Assembly: GCF_022267535.1 (NCBI RefSeq)
Contig: NZ_JAHNZV010000013.1
Coordinates: forward strand, 1 to 64,000
DNA: 64,000 nucleotides
Direction of reading: 5' to 3'
Source: Psychromonas antarctica
GTDB taxonomy: Bacteria; Pseudomonadota; Gammaproteobacteria; Enterobacterales; Psychromonadaceae
In this document: in pieces, positions 8,719 through 17,988 of the stretch
How positions within the stretch are numbered: the first letter of the stretch is position 1
Layout of the letters: every line of letters starts with the position of its first letter
Program-made: the position numbers and the translations under genes
The notes under the pieces: model-generated
Told to the model about the DNA's origin: nothing
The model's input: only the letters and a program-made list of their open reading frames with translations
The model's database searches: none

Positions 8719-9312
8719 ATGATTATCCTGATCCTATTATTTGTTCTTTGTGCTTATCTATTTGGCGCCCTTAACGGTGCGATCTTGCTGTGTCGTTTCA
8801 AAGGTTGGCCGGATCCCCGTTTACAGGGTTCTCAGAATCCGGGCGCAACGAATATGTTACGCTTACACCACGCACAAGCCGCCAGTGCAGTGCTTATTTT
8901 TGACATTCTCAAGGGCACTTTGCCCGTTTACCTCGCCTATTTTTTTAATTATCACCCGCTAGTGATTGGTTTTATTGGCATTGCCACTTGTCTGGGACAT
9001 ATTTTCCCTCCCTATTTTCAATTTAAAGGCGGTAAAGGGGTTGCAACCGGTCTAGGTACGCTATTACCACTAGGCATGGATATGACCGGGTTACTTGTTT
9101 TAACCTGGTTGCTGACCATAGCGGTCAGTGGTTATGCTTCATTAGCCGCTATTATCACGGCAATCGCCGCCCCTTTTTTTGTGGAGCAGCTAAAACCTGA
9201 ATATACTCAGCCAGTGATCATGTTATCGATATTAATAATTCTTCGCCATATAAGTAATATAAAACGCTTATTAATGGGAAAAGAGAAAAAAATGGTGAAC
9301 TGGAAACAATAA
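8719..9312 (+). CDS. plsY: Acyl-phosphate glycerol-3-phosphate acyltransferase PlsY
   Basis: A 197-residue inner-membrane protein with about five membrane helices. It has the three PlsY motifs: AYLFGALNGAIL with the following WPDPRLQGSQNPGATNMLR (about residues 12-50), GHIFPPYFQFKGGKGVATGLG (about 94-114, glycerol-3-phosphate and acyl-phosphate binding), and a C-terminal ILRHISNIKRLLMGKEKK. It performs the first acylation in phospholipid synthesis from acyl phosphate made by PlsX. The ATG at 8719 has no strong Shine-Dalgarno sequence, but the N-terminal helix fits. It is divergently transcribed from folB. Confidence 0.95.
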   Translation: MIILILLFVLCAYLFGALNGAILLCRFKGWPDPRLQGSQNPGATNMLRLHHAQAASAVLIFDILKGTLPVYLAYFFNYHPLVIGFIGIATCLGHIFPPYFQFKGGKGVATGLGTLLPLGMDMTGLLVLTWLLTIAVSGYASLAAIITAIAAPFFVEQLKPEYTQPVIMLSILIILRHISNIKRLLMGKEKKMVNWKQ

Positions 9313-9393
9313 TCCAGATAAAGGGATTGGTAGTTACAAACAAGCCCGTTATAATTAACATTTTCACAACATAACAATTATTTGGAGTCTGCT

Positions 9394-9822
9394 GTGTACC
9401 TGATTAAACCTGTCACCCTAGTAATCATCTTAGCAATCAGTTTGGTCAGCACGGCAAGCTTCGCAGAAGACCTTTCAAAGCAAGCGATTGCGCAGCGCAT
9501 CGCTCCGGTGGGTAATGTTTATTTGCATGGCGATATTGCAACAGCAAGTCAAACAGCGGATGTCATTGTAGCTAGCGGTCCACGCAGCGGCGAAAAGGTT
9601 TACAATACTTATTGTGTTGCATGTCATGCAACAGGGGCTGCGGGTGCGCCACTCAAAGGGGATGCACTGGCATGGAAACCACGTGTTGATCAAGGTATGG
9701 AAACGCTCGTAAAACATGCCACAGAAGGCTTTAATGCAATGCCCGCCAGAGGAACCTGTGCAGATTGCAGTGACGAAGAGATAGCCGCTACTGTTAAGTT
9801 CTTAACCGCAGGGATTAATTAG
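9394..9822 (+). CDS. Cytochrome c5-type monoheme c cytochrome
   Basis: About 142 residues: a signal peptide (residues 1 to about 25, ending ASFA), then a c-type domain with the heme-attachment motif CVACH near residues 74-78 and a likely distal ligand methionine in AMPARGTCADC near the C-terminus. The CADC pair is typical of cytochrome c5, which has an extra disulfide. It is a periplasmic electron carrier. The start is taken as GTG at 9394, with GGAG 6 bases upstream; a TTG at 9382 would overlap that ribosome binding site. It stands alone between plsY and gloA, and the electron partners are not visible here. Confidence 0.9.
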   Translation: MYLIKPVTLVIILAISLVSTASFAEDLSKQAIAQRIAPVGNVYLHGDIATASQTADVIVASGPRSGEKVYNTYCVACHATGAAGAPLKGDALAWKPRVDQGMETLVKHATEGFNAMPARGTCADCSDEEIAATVKFLTAGIN

Positions 9823-9942
9823 TTAAGCGATACACGACTTAAGCAAATCAACTCTGAGTATTTTTTATCCCACAGACAAGCTGTGAAAATGCTAGATGAT
9901 CGGATAGACTCTATTTTTATAAAATAAAATCAGGGAGTTAAT

Positions 9943-10347
9943 ATGCGCTTATTACATACCATGTTACGTGTTGGTGACTTACAAAAATCGATCGGTTTTT
10001 ATACTCAGATTCTACAGATGAAATTACTGCGCCAGTCTGAAAATGCCGAATATAAGTATACTTTAGCTTTTCTAGGTTATGCGGATGAGTTAAATTCAAC
10101 GGTTCTTGAGCTCACCTATAACTGGGGTAACAGTGAATATGATCTGGGTAATGGTTACGGACATATTGCCATTGAAACAGATGATATTTATGCGACCTGC
10201 GCTAAAATAAAGCAGCAAGGGGGACAAATTACGCGTCAACCGGGGCCAGTAAAAGGCGGCACCACAGTGATCGCTTTTGTTAAAGATCCTGATGGCTATC
10301 TAATTGAACTGATTAATAAAAAAGATGCAGGAAACGGTCTAGGGTAG
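9943..10347 (+). CDS. gloA: Lactoylglutathione lyase (glyoxalase I)
   Basis: A 134-residue short glyoxalase I of the nickel-dependent bacterial type. It opens [20 protein letters not shown], and the four metal ligands of the family are present: His5, Glu in VLELTYNWG (about 56), His in [11 protein letters not shown] (about 75) and Glu in GYLIELI (about 123). It isomerises the methylglyoxal-glutathione hemithioacetal to S-lactoylglutathione in cytoplasmic detoxification. An AGGGAG ribosome binding site precedes the ATG. A strong hairpin terminator downstream is shared with galM from the other side. Length and motifs are complete. Confidence 0.96.
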   Translation: MRLLHTMLRVGDLQKSIGFYTQILQMKLLRQSENAEYKYTLAFLGYADELNSTVLELTYNWGNSEYDLGNGYGHIAIETDDIYATCAKIKQQGGQITRQPGPVKGGTTVIAFVKDPDGYLIELINKKDAGNGLG

Positions 10348-10385
10348 GCAAGGCGCTCTAAGTAGCCGCCTCTCTGATAGCAAAC

Positions 10386-10415
10386 AAGCCGAAATTTTAT
10401 CCAATTTTTCGGCTT
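10386..10415. terminator. Bidirectional terminator between gloA and galM
   Basis: AAGCCGAAA at 10386-10394 pairs with TTTCGGCTT at 10407-10415 around a short AT-rich loop; T-rich DNA (AGTTTTATT) follows on the plus strand and A-rich DNA precedes it. It should end gloA and the galETKM transcript. Confidence 0.85.
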
Positions 10416-10430
10416 AGTTTTATTATCAGC

Positions 10431-11513
10431 TTAATCCTGAATTTCAAACTGATAAGAGGTTTGATAATGATATTGCTCACCCGCCGCTAAAATAGGGCTC
10501 GGCTGATCCCATTCCGGATGGTTAGGCGCATCAGGTAAAAATTGTGTTTCCAAGGCAAAGCCCGCATAGTTTTGATACTCACCCCCATTGCGCCTAGGCG
10601 CACCCGCCAAATAATTACCGCTATACAGCTGCAGCGCAGGTTTAGTTGTTCTAACGTTAAGCACAACTTTGCCATCTGCAGAGATACTCTTTGCGACAAT
10701 ATCGCAGCCATTTTGTGCTGATTTTTTGATAAGAAAACTGTGATCATAACCTGCGGCTAAATGTTGATCCGGCTCGCTCATAAGATCGCGGCCAATCGTT
10801 TTTAACTCTGTAAAATCAAAACTGCTCCCCTGTACTGTGCAAAAATCCCCCTTTGGAATGCCGTTCTTATCAGTCGCTAAGTAGTGATCCGCTTGAATCA
10901 TTAACTGGCTGTCTAGGCAAGATGGTGCATCACTGCCCATTAGGTTAAAGTAAGCATGGTTAGTGAGATTCACAGGGCATGCCTTATCGGTAATTGCCTG
11001 ATAATTCAAGGTTAGCGTATTATCTTCACTTAATTGATAATTAATTCTGACCTGTAAATTCCCCGGAAAACCTTGATCACCATCGGGCGAAGATAAGCTA
11101 AAGCTAACTGAGTTTTGGTCATGCTGAATGGCATTCCAACGACGCTGATCAAAACCTTGCGGGCCTCCATGCAGCGTATTCCCCCCTTGATTTGTCTGTA
11201 CTTGGTATACTTTACCATCGATCGCAAACTGTCCCCGAGCAATGCGGTTGGCAAAACGCCCTACGGTCGCTCCAAAATAAACACGCTGACGCAGATGATC
11301 CGCCATACTACTGACCCCGAGCAACATTTCACGCATCTGCGTAGCAACAGGGATTTCGCAACTTAACCAAGTTGCGCCGATATCCATCAAAGTAACACAC
11401 ATCCCCTGCTTATTTTTTAATACAAACAGCTTTGCAGGCTGACCATCCAGTGCGGGCTCAGTTAGCATGCTTTTCTGCAATCTCTGCTGCACGGCAGTTA
11501 AAGACATAGACAT
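10431..11513 (-). CDS. galM: Aldose 1-epimerase (mutarotase)
   Basis: A 360-residue galactose mutarotase with the family motifs: GATVGRFANRIARGQF (about residues 77-92), GGNTLHGGPQGFDQRRW (about 107-123), the catalytic-site histidine region LTNHAYFNLMG (about 180-190), and LYSGNYLAGAPRR with a late glutamate in FALETQFLPDAPNHPEW. It interconverts the alpha and beta anomers of galactose before GalK. It is the last gene of galETKM, 27 bases after galK. A second ATG at 11507 has better spacing to the GGGGGG upstream, so the true start may be two codons later. Confidence 0.95.
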   Translation of the reverse strand: MSMSLTAVQQRLQKSMLTEPALDGQPAKLFVLKNKQGMCVTLMDIGATWLSCEIPVATQMREMLLGVSSMADHLRQRVYFGATVGRFANRIARGQFAIDGKVYQVQTNQGGNTLHGGPQGFDQRRWNAIQHDQNSVSFSLSSPDGDQGFPGNLQVRINYQLSEDNTLTLNYQAITDKACPVNLTNHAYFNLMGSDAPSCLDSQLMIQADHYLATDKNGIPKGDFCTVQGSSFDFTELKTIGRDLMSEPDQHLAAGYDHSFLIKKSAQNGCDIVAKSISADGKVVLNVRTTKPALQLYSGNYLAGAPRRNGGEYQNYAGFALETQFLPDAPNHPEWDQPSPILAAGEQYHYQTSYQFEIQD

Positions 11514-11540
11514 CCCCCCGCTGTTCGGCTCACTAGGCGC

Positions 11541-12695
11541 TTATTCAACTAAACCAGCCCCAGCTTGGGCTTGGCAAACATAGATAGATTCTTTTAATCC
11601 CGTCCTTACCTGATATTGACTGATTAACGCGGCGGTAACTTGCTCAACTAAACTAGGTGGCACCAATGCAACGACGCAACCACCAAATCCGCCCCCGGTC
11701 ATACGCACGCCACCTAAGCGACCAATTTCAGCTTTAACAATATCAACTATCAGATCTACTTCTGGTACCGTGATTTCAAAATCATCACGCATTGAATTAT
11801 GCGATGCTTCCATCAGCTGCCCCATCAACTGCATATCACCTTTGGATAAAGCTATTGCGGCTTTTTCGGTACGATCATTTTCACTGATTACATGACGCGC
11901 TCGCTTAGCCACAACGGTATCTAATTCATTCATACGAGCATTAAACTGATCCATTGTGACATCGCGCAGGGCCTTAACGCCAAAGACGGATGCGGCTACT
12001 TCACACTGCAAACGACGGGTATTATATTCACTGTCCACCAGCCCGCGTTTTTTATTGGAGTTAATAATCATTACTGTCATATCCTTAGGCATAGAAACCG
12101 ACTGTGTCTGCAGTGAGCGGCAATCAAGCAATAGCGCATGGTGTTGCTCTCCACAAGCAGAGATTAACTGATCCATAATGCCGCAGTTGCAACCAACAAA
12201 CTCGTTTTCCGCTTGTTGACCGTTGAGCGCGATATCTACTTGGCTGATATCCAACGCATAAAGCTCTTTAAACGTTTGTCCGATTACCACTTCTAATGCT
12301 GCCGAGGAACTTAGGCCTGCACCTTGTGGCACATTACCGCTGACCACAATATCTGCGCCTTGAAAATGGTAACCACGCCCAAGTAAACACTTTACAACCC
12401 CACGGATATAGTTAGACCACATACAATCATCTTGGAATTCAATATTCTCGGTTAAATCAAATTGATTTTCCTGATTATCATAATCAACCGAAATAACACG
12501 TACTATAGAATCAGTACGCTTCGCGGCTGCCACCATTGTTTGATAGTTGATCGCGCACGGCAGCACAAAACCGTCATTATAATCCGTATGCTCACCAATT
12601 AAATTTACCCGCCCAGGGGCTTGAATTAGATGTGTTGCTGAGTAGCCAAATAGCGAGTTAAATACATTTGTTACGTTATTAATTAAAGTGTTCAT
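11541..12695 (-). CDS. galK: Galactokinase
   Basis: A 384-residue GHMP kinase. It has the galactose-binding signature [19 protein letters not shown] near residues 28-46, the ATP-binding loop [13 protein letters not shown] near 124-136, and the C-terminal GHMP motif [14 protein letters not shown] near 340-353. It phosphorylates galactose at C1 in the Leloir pathway. It follows galT by 38 bases and precedes galM in the same minus-strand operon. Length equals that of E. coli GalK within a few residues, and no catalytic residue seems altered. Confidence 0.97.
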   Translation of the reverse strand: MNTLINNVTNVFNSLFGYSATHLIQAPGRVNLIGEHTDYNDGFVLPCAINYQTMVAAAKRTDSIVRVISVDYDNQENQFDLTENIEFQDDCMWSNYIRGVVKCLLGRGYHFQGADIVVSGNVPQGAGLSSSAALEVVIGQTFKELYALDISQVDIALNGQQAENEFVGCNCGIMDQLISACGEQHHALLLDCRSLQTQSVSMPKDMTVMIINSNKKRGLVDSEYNTRRLQCEVAASVFGVKALRDVTMDQFNARMNELDTVVAKRARHVISENDRTEKAAIALSKGDMQLMGQLMEASHNSMRDDFEITVPEVDLIVDIVKAEIGRLGGVRMTGGGFGGCVVALVPPSLVEQVTAALISQYQVRTGLKESIYVCQAQAGAGLVE

Positions 12696-12733
12696 TATTT
12701 TTGTCTCTTAGTCTGTGATCAAATAAGCAAGGG

Positions 12734-13789
12734 CTAACGTGCATCTTTATAGTGAATATCGCTAACATCCCGTAGCTTTTGTGCCGCTTGCTCCGCGGTT
12801 AAATCGCGCTGGCTTTCTGCCAACATCTCATAACCGACCATAAATTTACGAACGCTAGCAGAGCGCAGCAGAGGTGGATAAAAAAGGGCGTGTAATTGCC
12901 AATGATCGATATCCGTGCCCGCTTCAAAAAACGGCGCGTAATGCCAACCCATCGAGTAGGGGAAAGAGCAGTTAAATAAGTTATCGTAACGGCTAGTGAG
13001 TTTTTTAATGGCTAACGCTAAGTCATCACGCTGCTCGCCACTTAGCTCACTCATGCGACGAATATGGGTTTTAGGTAAGAGCAAGGTTTCAAATGGCCAT
13101 GCAGCCCAATAAGGCACGACAGCAAGCCAGTGCTCTGTTTCTACCACAGTACGCTGACCGTCTTGAAGCTCAGCCTGCACATAGTCAAGCAGTAGGTTGG
13201 ACCCATGCTTTTCTTGATAAGCTTTAAGCAACTGCTCTTTACGCTCAATTTCATTGGGTAAAAAGCTATTCGCCCATACTTGACCATGCGGATGTGGCTG
13301 TGAGCACCCCATAGTCGCGCCTTTATTTTCAAAAGCTTGCACCCACAAATAATCTTTACCCAATCCCTCAATCTGCTCATTCCAAGTATCTACCACAGAT
13401 CGGATCTTAGTAAGCGGCAGCTCAGGTAATGTTTTACTATGATCCGGTGAAAAACAGATAACCCGGCTTAACCCACGCACACCTTGTGTTTTAAATAGCG
13501 GATTATCAGAAACGGGCGCATCGGGAGAGTCTGGCATCAATGCCGCGAAGTCATTGCTAAAAACATAAGTGCCCTGATAACTTGGATTTTTATCACCAGA
13601 AATCCGAGTATTAGTGGGGCATAAAAAACACTCAGAATCATAATTTTCTAGTGTTTCGGTTGCCGGTTTTTCATCCTGACCACTCCACGGACGCTTTGCG
13701 CGATGCGGCGAAACCAAAATCCATTGTCCCGTTAACGGGTTATAACGGCGGTGCGGATGATCAATCGGGTTAAATGTTATTTCAGACAT
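12734..13789 (-). CDS. galT: Galactose-1-phosphate uridylyltransferase
   Basis: About 351 residues, class I GalT. The active-site HPHGQVW motif (about residue 165) is preceded by [11 protein letters not shown], and the metal-binding cysteines appear in [16 protein letters not shown] (about 49-64). It exchanges UMP between UDP-glucose and galactose 1-phosphate. The ATG at 13789, giving [20 protein letters not shown], was preferred to a TTG 18 bases upstream, because the AGAAGAG between them looks like the ribosome binding site. It is the second gene of the gal operon. A small GCCC/GGGC hairpin lies between galE and galT (about 13811-13827). Confidence 0.96.
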   Translation of the reverse strand: MSEITFNPIDHPHRRYNPLTGQWILVSPHRAKRPWSGQDEKPATETLENYDSECFLCPTNTRISGDKNPSYQGTYVFSNDFAALMPDSPDAPVSDNPLFKTQGVRGLSRVICFSPDHSKTLPELPLTKIRSVVDTWNEQIEGLGKDYLWVQAFENKGATMGCSQPHPHGQVWANSFLPNEIERKEQLLKAYQEKHGSNLLLDYVQAELQDGQRTVVETEHWLAVVPYWAAWPFETLLLPKTHIRRMSELSGEQRDDLALAIKKLTSRYDNLFNCSFPYSMGWHYAPFFEAGTDIDHWQLHALFYPPLLRSASVRKFMVGYEMLAESQRDLTAEQAAQKLRDVSDIHYKDAR

Positions 13790-13862
13790 AATATTCTCTT
13801 CTTTCAATAAGCCCTTTTATAATGGGCATCTCTACTTTTTAAGTGATAGCTTGATCCGCTGG

Positions 13863-14885
13863 CTATTGTGAGTCCGGATAACCATGCGGATTAGTTGACT
13901 GCCAGCGCCAAGTATCTGCAGTCATCTCCATAAGCGTACGATTTGCCTTCCAACCCAGCTCCTTTTCTGCTTTCTCTGTACTCGCCCAGCACTGCGCAAT
14001 ATCTCCCGCACGGCGCGGGCAAATAAGGTAGGGGATCGGACGAGCAGAAGCGGTTGCAAAGGCATTGACCATCTCCAGCACGCTACTACCTTTGCCGGTG
14101 CCTAAATTATAAATATGCAAGCCCGCTTTTTTCCCGACAGCATTAAGAGCAGCAATATGCCCCTGCGCTAAATCGAGCACATGGATATAATCGCGCACGC
14201 CAGTACCGTCGGGCGTATCATAATCATTGCCAAAGACAGAAAGTGATTCTCGACGTCCCACCGCAACTTGTGCAATAAAAGGCATTAAATTATTAGGGAT
14301 CCCCTGCGGGTCCTCGCCCATAGTGCCGGACGGATGAGCACCAACAGGATTAAAGTAACGCAACAGCGTAATACTCCAGTCAGGCTCGGCGACCAATAGA
14401 TCTGCTAAGCACTGCTCCACCATATATTTACTGCGCCCATAGGGATTGGTTGTGGCGCCCGTCGGAGAGTTTTCAGTAATAGGTACGATTTGAGGATCGC
14501 CGTACACTGTTGCTGATGAGCTAAAAACCAGACTTTTCACCCCAGCATTACGCATAGCACGGACCAATACTAAGGAGCCATTGACATTGTTATCATAATA
14601 TTCTAATGGCTTTTGCACTGATTCACCGACCGCTTTAGAGCCAGCAAAATGGATCACTGAGCTAATTTCTTGCTCCTTAAAAATGTCATCAAGCAGCGCC
14701 TGATCGCGAACATCTCCTTGATAAAGAGCGGGTCTAGTCTGAGTTAACTTTTCAATACGATCTAATACCGCTAATTTACTATTGCTTAAGTTATCAATAA
14801 TAATGGGTTCAATACCTGCTGCTATCATTTCTATACACGTCAGGCTGCCGATATATCCCATACCACCTGTAACTAAGACCTTCAT
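13863..14885 (-). CDS. galE: UDP-glucose 4-epimerase
   Basis: A 340-residue short-chain dehydrogenase/reductase-type epimerase. The N-terminal VTGGMGYIGSLTCIEMIAAG holds the NAD-binding glycine motif; the catalytic Ser/Tyr/Lys set is seen in FSSSATVYGDP (about residues 121-131) and NPYGRSKYMVEQ (about 147-158). It interconverts UDP-galactose and UDP-glucose. It leads the galETKM operon. AGGAG lies 8 bases before the ATG. Upstream DNA carries a candidate -10, a CRP-like site and a perfect GalR-type palindrome in the same order as in the E. coli gal promoter, so regulation by GalR and cAMP-CRP is likely. Confidence 0.97.
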   Translation of the reverse strand: MKVLVTGGMGYIGSLTCIEMIAAGIEPIIIDNLSNSKLAVLDRIEKLTQTRPALYQGDVRDQALLDDIFKEQEISSVIHFAGSKAVGESVQKPLEYYDNNVNGSLVLVRAMRNAGVKSLVFSSSATVYGDPQIVPITENSPTGATTNPYGRSKYMVEQCLADLLVAEPDWSITLLRYFNPVGAHPSGTMGEDPQGIPNNLMPFIAQVAVGRRESLSVFGNDYDTPDGTGVRDYIHVLDLAQGHIAALNAVGKKAGLHIYNLGTGKGSSVLEMVNAFATASARPIPYLICPRRAGDIAQCWASTEKAEKELGWKANRTLMEMTADTWRWQSTNPHGYPDSQ

Positions 14886-14917
14886 TGCAATGACTCCTAA
14901 TGGTTACTGTGAGCCTG

Positions 14918-14923
14918 ATTTTA
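14918..14923 (-). promoter_or_regulatory. Candidate -10 of gal operon promoter
   Basis: TAAAAT on the minus strand, 33 bases before the galE ATG. If it is the -10, transcription begins near 14911, which puts the CRP-like site at about -42 and the GalR-type operator at about -61. The -35 is poor, as expected for a CRP-dependent promoter. Confidence 0.5.
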
Positions 14924-14945
14924 ACAATCAAAGAAGCCACAAGTC

Positions 14946-14961
14946 CGTGATCCCCCTCACA
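14946..14961. promoter_or_regulatory. CRP-like site upstream of galE
   Basis: CGTGA-N6-TCACA differs from the ideal TGTGA-N6-TCACA by one base. It lies 4 bases from the gal operator and at the distance from the candidate -10 expected of a class II activator site. CRP itself is not encoded in the window. Confidence 0.65.
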
Positions 14962-14965
14962 CAAG

Positions 14966-14979
14966 TGTAAACGTTTACA
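14966..14979. promoter_or_regulatory. galE operator: GalR-type operator upstream of galE
   Basis: TGTAAACGTTTACA is a perfect 14-bp palindrome of the LacI/GalR class with the central CG of this family. The GalR ortholog encoded at 20862 is the obvious ligand. Its centre is about 61 bases before the inferred start of galE transcription, the same offset as the external operator of E. coli gal. No internal operator was recognised within galE. Confidence 0.82.
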
Positions 14980-15172
14980 ATTACACGTAACTAAAAGGGG
15001 AGGCGCGCAGTTAAATAGCGATTCAACAGACAATGGCATTATCAATATCCTTTTATTCATCTACTTTACAGCCGCTTGCTTTTGTTATCTATTTTCACCC
15101 GATGAAGCTGTAAACGATTCCATTATATGCTATAAAGATATTCATTGATCTTATCTCTATTGGTTTTCTAAT

Positions 15173-17017
15173 ATGTCTGAAACACTGATTCCAAATATCG
15201 AACTATTTATAGCAAACATAGATCCTTTTAGTCGTTTGCCAGAGATATTGTTGAACAGAGTGACTTCAACAATTAAAATAATCTACCTTGCGCAAGGCGA
15301 GGTCGTGCCTCCCCCACAAACAGAGGAAGACAAATACTTATTTATTGTGAGAACTGGCGCGGTAGAGCAAAGATTGTCAGATGGGACACTTAGAGGTCGT
15401 CTAGAAGAAGATGATGTATTTGGTTTCAGCCTGTTTTCAGAATCAGAAACGCGTTACCAAATAAAAGCAATTGATAACACCCTACTATACTTGATTCCGG
15501 CGAAAACCATCTACCACATTCAGTCTAAATATCCTGAATATGCACAGCACTTTACCGCAAAACCTGAGGGCCGAATTCATTCAGCGGTCGAATCAATATG
15601 GAAAGATATCAATAGCAGCTCTTTCTTTAATACGGTTAAACAAGTCTCAAGCGATCAGCATAGCGAAGTTAACATCGAAGACTCCATTCGCACTGTTGCC
15701 CATATGATGCGTACGAAAAACACCTCCTGCGCGATTGTTAAAGATAATAATGAGCTCGTCGGTATCGTAACGGACACTGATCTTATCGATCGCGTCATTG
15801 CTGAAGGCAAAAGTACTGAATCACCTATCAGTGATATCATGAGCCCATTGCCGATAACAATTGCTCCTCATGAAACAGTTTTTGATGCAGCGATACGCAT
15901 GATGGAAAATAATATTAAAAACCTCCCTATCATAGAGGACGGTCATGTAATCGGTTTACTCTCTGTGCACCAACTTTTTCAAAATCAGCGCATACAGGCG
16001 ATTTATCTGATAGATAAGATAAAAAAATCAAGTAACGAAACTAAACTGGCTAGCTATATGCCTGAACGGGATAGTATCTTTCAGGCGTTGGCCAATGATA
16101 AGGTGCCTGCAGACCTGATAAGTACCATCCTGACTACCATTATGGACACAGTTAATCAGCGCCTGATCAATATTGCTATAGAGAGACTTGGCAGCGTACC
16201 CTGTGACTTTTCTTGGATTGTTGCCGGCTCTCATGCCCGCAAAGAAGCTAATATCCTCTCGGATCAGGATAGTGGTATTATTATGTCTGATAAGGCAACG
16301 GTAAAAGACAAAGTTTATTTTCAGCATCTGGCCATGATTGTCACCAAAGGGATGGATCTCTGTGGATATGAGCTCTGCCCTGGTAAATTTATGGCCGCCA
16401 CAGCAAAGTGGTGTCAGCCTCTATCTGTATGGCGAGAATACTATAAAAATTGGATTAAAAATCCAGAATCTGAACGCCTCTTAAATCTCAGCGTTTTCCT
16501 TGATACCCGCGTTATTTACGGTAATGACGAATATCGGACCATACTGATAAATGAATTTAAAGAGATGACCTCACATCGTTCTTTCCTTGCCAAGTTAATC
16601 AGAGATGCAGCAGAAAATCGTACCCCGTTAGGGGTGTTCCACAATCTAGTGTTAACCAAAAACGAAAATAATGAAAAAACACTTAATATTAAGCGTTACG
16701 GTATTAATATAATTGTAGATTTGGCGCGAATTTACGCGCTCTCAGCGAAATCTGATGCCTGTAACACGACGGAAAGATTAATCGACGTCAATAAAATGGG
16801 TCTTATTAACGATGCAACATTAAGTAATATTCTCAGTGCCTATAACTTCCTTAAAAGCTTCCGATTTTCCTATCAAGTTGACATGATGAATAAAGGTGCA
16901 ACGCCGAGTGGTCAGATAGATCCTAACTATTTTGGTAGTTTCGAGCGTAAGCATATCAAGGATGTTTTCCGTCTAATTGATGACTGGCAACAGTTTACTA
17001 AAATGAGATTTGGTTAA
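15173..17017 (+). CDS. cNMP-binding/CBS/DUF294 nucleotidyltransferase-like regulator
   Basis: A 614-residue cytoplasmic protein with four parts: an N-terminal cyclic-nucleotide-binding-like domain (about residues 20-125), two CBS domains (about 155-275, with VGIVTDTDLIDR and VIGLLSVHQL), a DUF294 nucleotidyltransferase-like domain with GSHARKEANILSDQDSGII (about 350-370), and the DUF294_C helical region to the end. The GS..DxD pattern resembles that of GlnD-like nucleotidyltransferases. Such proteins are usually encoded next to a DEDD exonuclease and often near acetate or solute symporters, as here. Function is unproven; signal-dependent regulation of a metabolic target is a guess. The ATG lacks a strong Shine-Dalgarno sequence. 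Confidence 0.87.
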   Translation: MSETLIPNIELFIANIDPFSRLPEILLNRVTSTIKIIYLAQGEVVPPPQTEEDKYLFIVRTGAVEQRLSDGTLRGRLEEDDVFGFSLFSESETRYQIKAIDNTLLYLIPAKTIYHIQSKYPEYAQHFTAKPEGRIHSAVESIWKDINSSSFFNTVKQVSSDQHSEVNIEDSIRTVAHMMRTKNTSCAIVKDNNELVGIVTDTDLIDRVIAEGKSTESPISDIMSPLPITIAPHETVFDAAIRMMENNIKNLPIIEDGHVIGLLSVHQLFQNQRIQAIYLIDKIKKSSNETKLASYMPERDSIFQALANDKVPADLISTILTTIMDTVNQRLINIAIERLGSVPCDFSWIVAGSHARKEANILSDQDSGIIMSDKATVKDKVYFQHLAMIVTKGMDLCGYELCPGKFMAATAKWCQPLSVWREYYKNWIKNPESERLLNLSVFLDTRVIYGNDEYRTILINEFKEMTSHRSFLAKLIRDAAENRTPLGVFHNLVLTKNENNEKTLNIKRYGINIIVDLARIYALSAKSDACNTTERLIDVNKMGLINDATLSNILSAYNFLKSFRFSYQVDMMNKGATPSGQIDPNYFGSFERKHIKDVFRLIDDWQQFTKMRFG

Positions 17018-17730
17018 TGCTACGCTTCTTTAAAAAAAAGAATCTGCTTCAGGGACTAGAAGAGCAACGGGCACAGTGCTTACAATACAACTTAGCAACG
17101 GTGCTTAAAGATAATTTGATGCAGCCCTTGCCTGATAAAAATACGCTTTTTCAGGTGCTGCCTTTTCTGGTGGTTGACTTTGAAACCACTGGTTTTGACG
17201 TAGAGACTAACGATATTATTAGTATTGGTTGGGTAGAGATTTCCAATATGCAGATAGACGTTGCGTCACAGAAGCACCTCTACATTAATAACGGTAAGCA
17301 GATTAATCACGAAACCGCAGTTATCAATCATATCGTCCCACAAATGGTCAGTCACGGAGTCACTCTAGAGGAGGCAATCAATACTCTATTGCATCATTCT
17401 AAAAATAAAATATTGGTGGTTCACGGTAAAACAATTGAGAAGCGCTTTATTGATTTTTATGCACAGAACAGCCTAGGTCTCCCGGAACTTCCTTTGATCT
17501 GGATTGATACGTTGATAATAGAAAAGTGGCATTTGCTGAAAATTGGGGCACAATTCAGTCAGGATAATCGCCTCTCCTCAGTCAGAAAACGTTATAATCT
17601 TCCACAATATACTGCTCATAATGCGCTGATAGACTCAATCGCAGCGGCTGAGCTTTTACTGGCGCAGATGGCGCACATTTATCGAGACAGAAAAGTAACA
17701 TTTGAACGCTTGTATGAAATAAGTCAGTAG
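17017..17730 (+). CDS. DEDD-family 3'-5' exonuclease
   Basis: A 237-residue protein with the DEDDh exonuclease fold: Exo I VVDFETTGFDVE (about residues 51-62), Exo II near HGKTIEKRFIDFYAQ (about 143-157), and Exo III HNALIDSIAAAELL (about 205-218), whose His and Asp are the family catalytic pair. It resembles DnaQ/epsilon-like nucleases that are not part of the replicase. Its ATG overlaps the stop codon of the CBS/DUF294 gene by one base (TAATG), so the two are coupled. The in vivo substrate, DNA or RNA, is not known. A bidirectional hairpin at about 17917-17941 lies downstream. Confidence 0.87.
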   Translation: MLRFFKKKNLLQGLEEQRAQCLQYNLATVLKDNLMQPLPDKNTLFQVLPFLVVDFETTGFDVETNDIISIGWVEISNMQIDVASQKHLYINNGKQINHETAVINHIVPQMVSHGVTLEEAINTLLHHSKNKILVVHGKTIEKRFIDFYAQNSLGLPELPLIWIDTLIIEKWHLLKIGAQFSQDNRLSSVRKRYNLPQYTAHNALIDSIAAAELLLAQMAHIYRDRKVTFERLYEISQ

Positions 17731-17912
17731 TTTGCATTACAGGCTTATTCTTTTATCTAAGTTGTCGACCCTCTTCTCTATTAAGCCGTTGCAGATAATT
17801 TATTAGTGCTTTTAAAATGATTAGCAGTCGCACGACCCCTGTTTTTTTTATTATCAAGCGAAAATTCCGTTAACACACTTTTTTGTCTTTTATTACAGCC
17901 AATCTTACTTAT

Positions 17913-17941
17913 AAAAAAGCGCCTTCTATGTGAAGACGCTT
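17913..17941. terminator. Bidirectional terminator between exonuclease and sglT
   Basis: AAGCGCCTTC at 17917-17926 pairs with GAAGACGCTT at 17932-17941 with one mismatch and a 5-base loop. Six T residues follow on the minus strand and a weaker ATTTT tract on the plus strand, so it best serves the symporter gene. The rest of the 17731-17988 gap holds no gene I can support. Confidence 0.83.
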
Positions 17942-17988
17942 ATTTTAAATCCGTTAAAACACTGGCTTTAAAAGCCTGCGATTAACTT

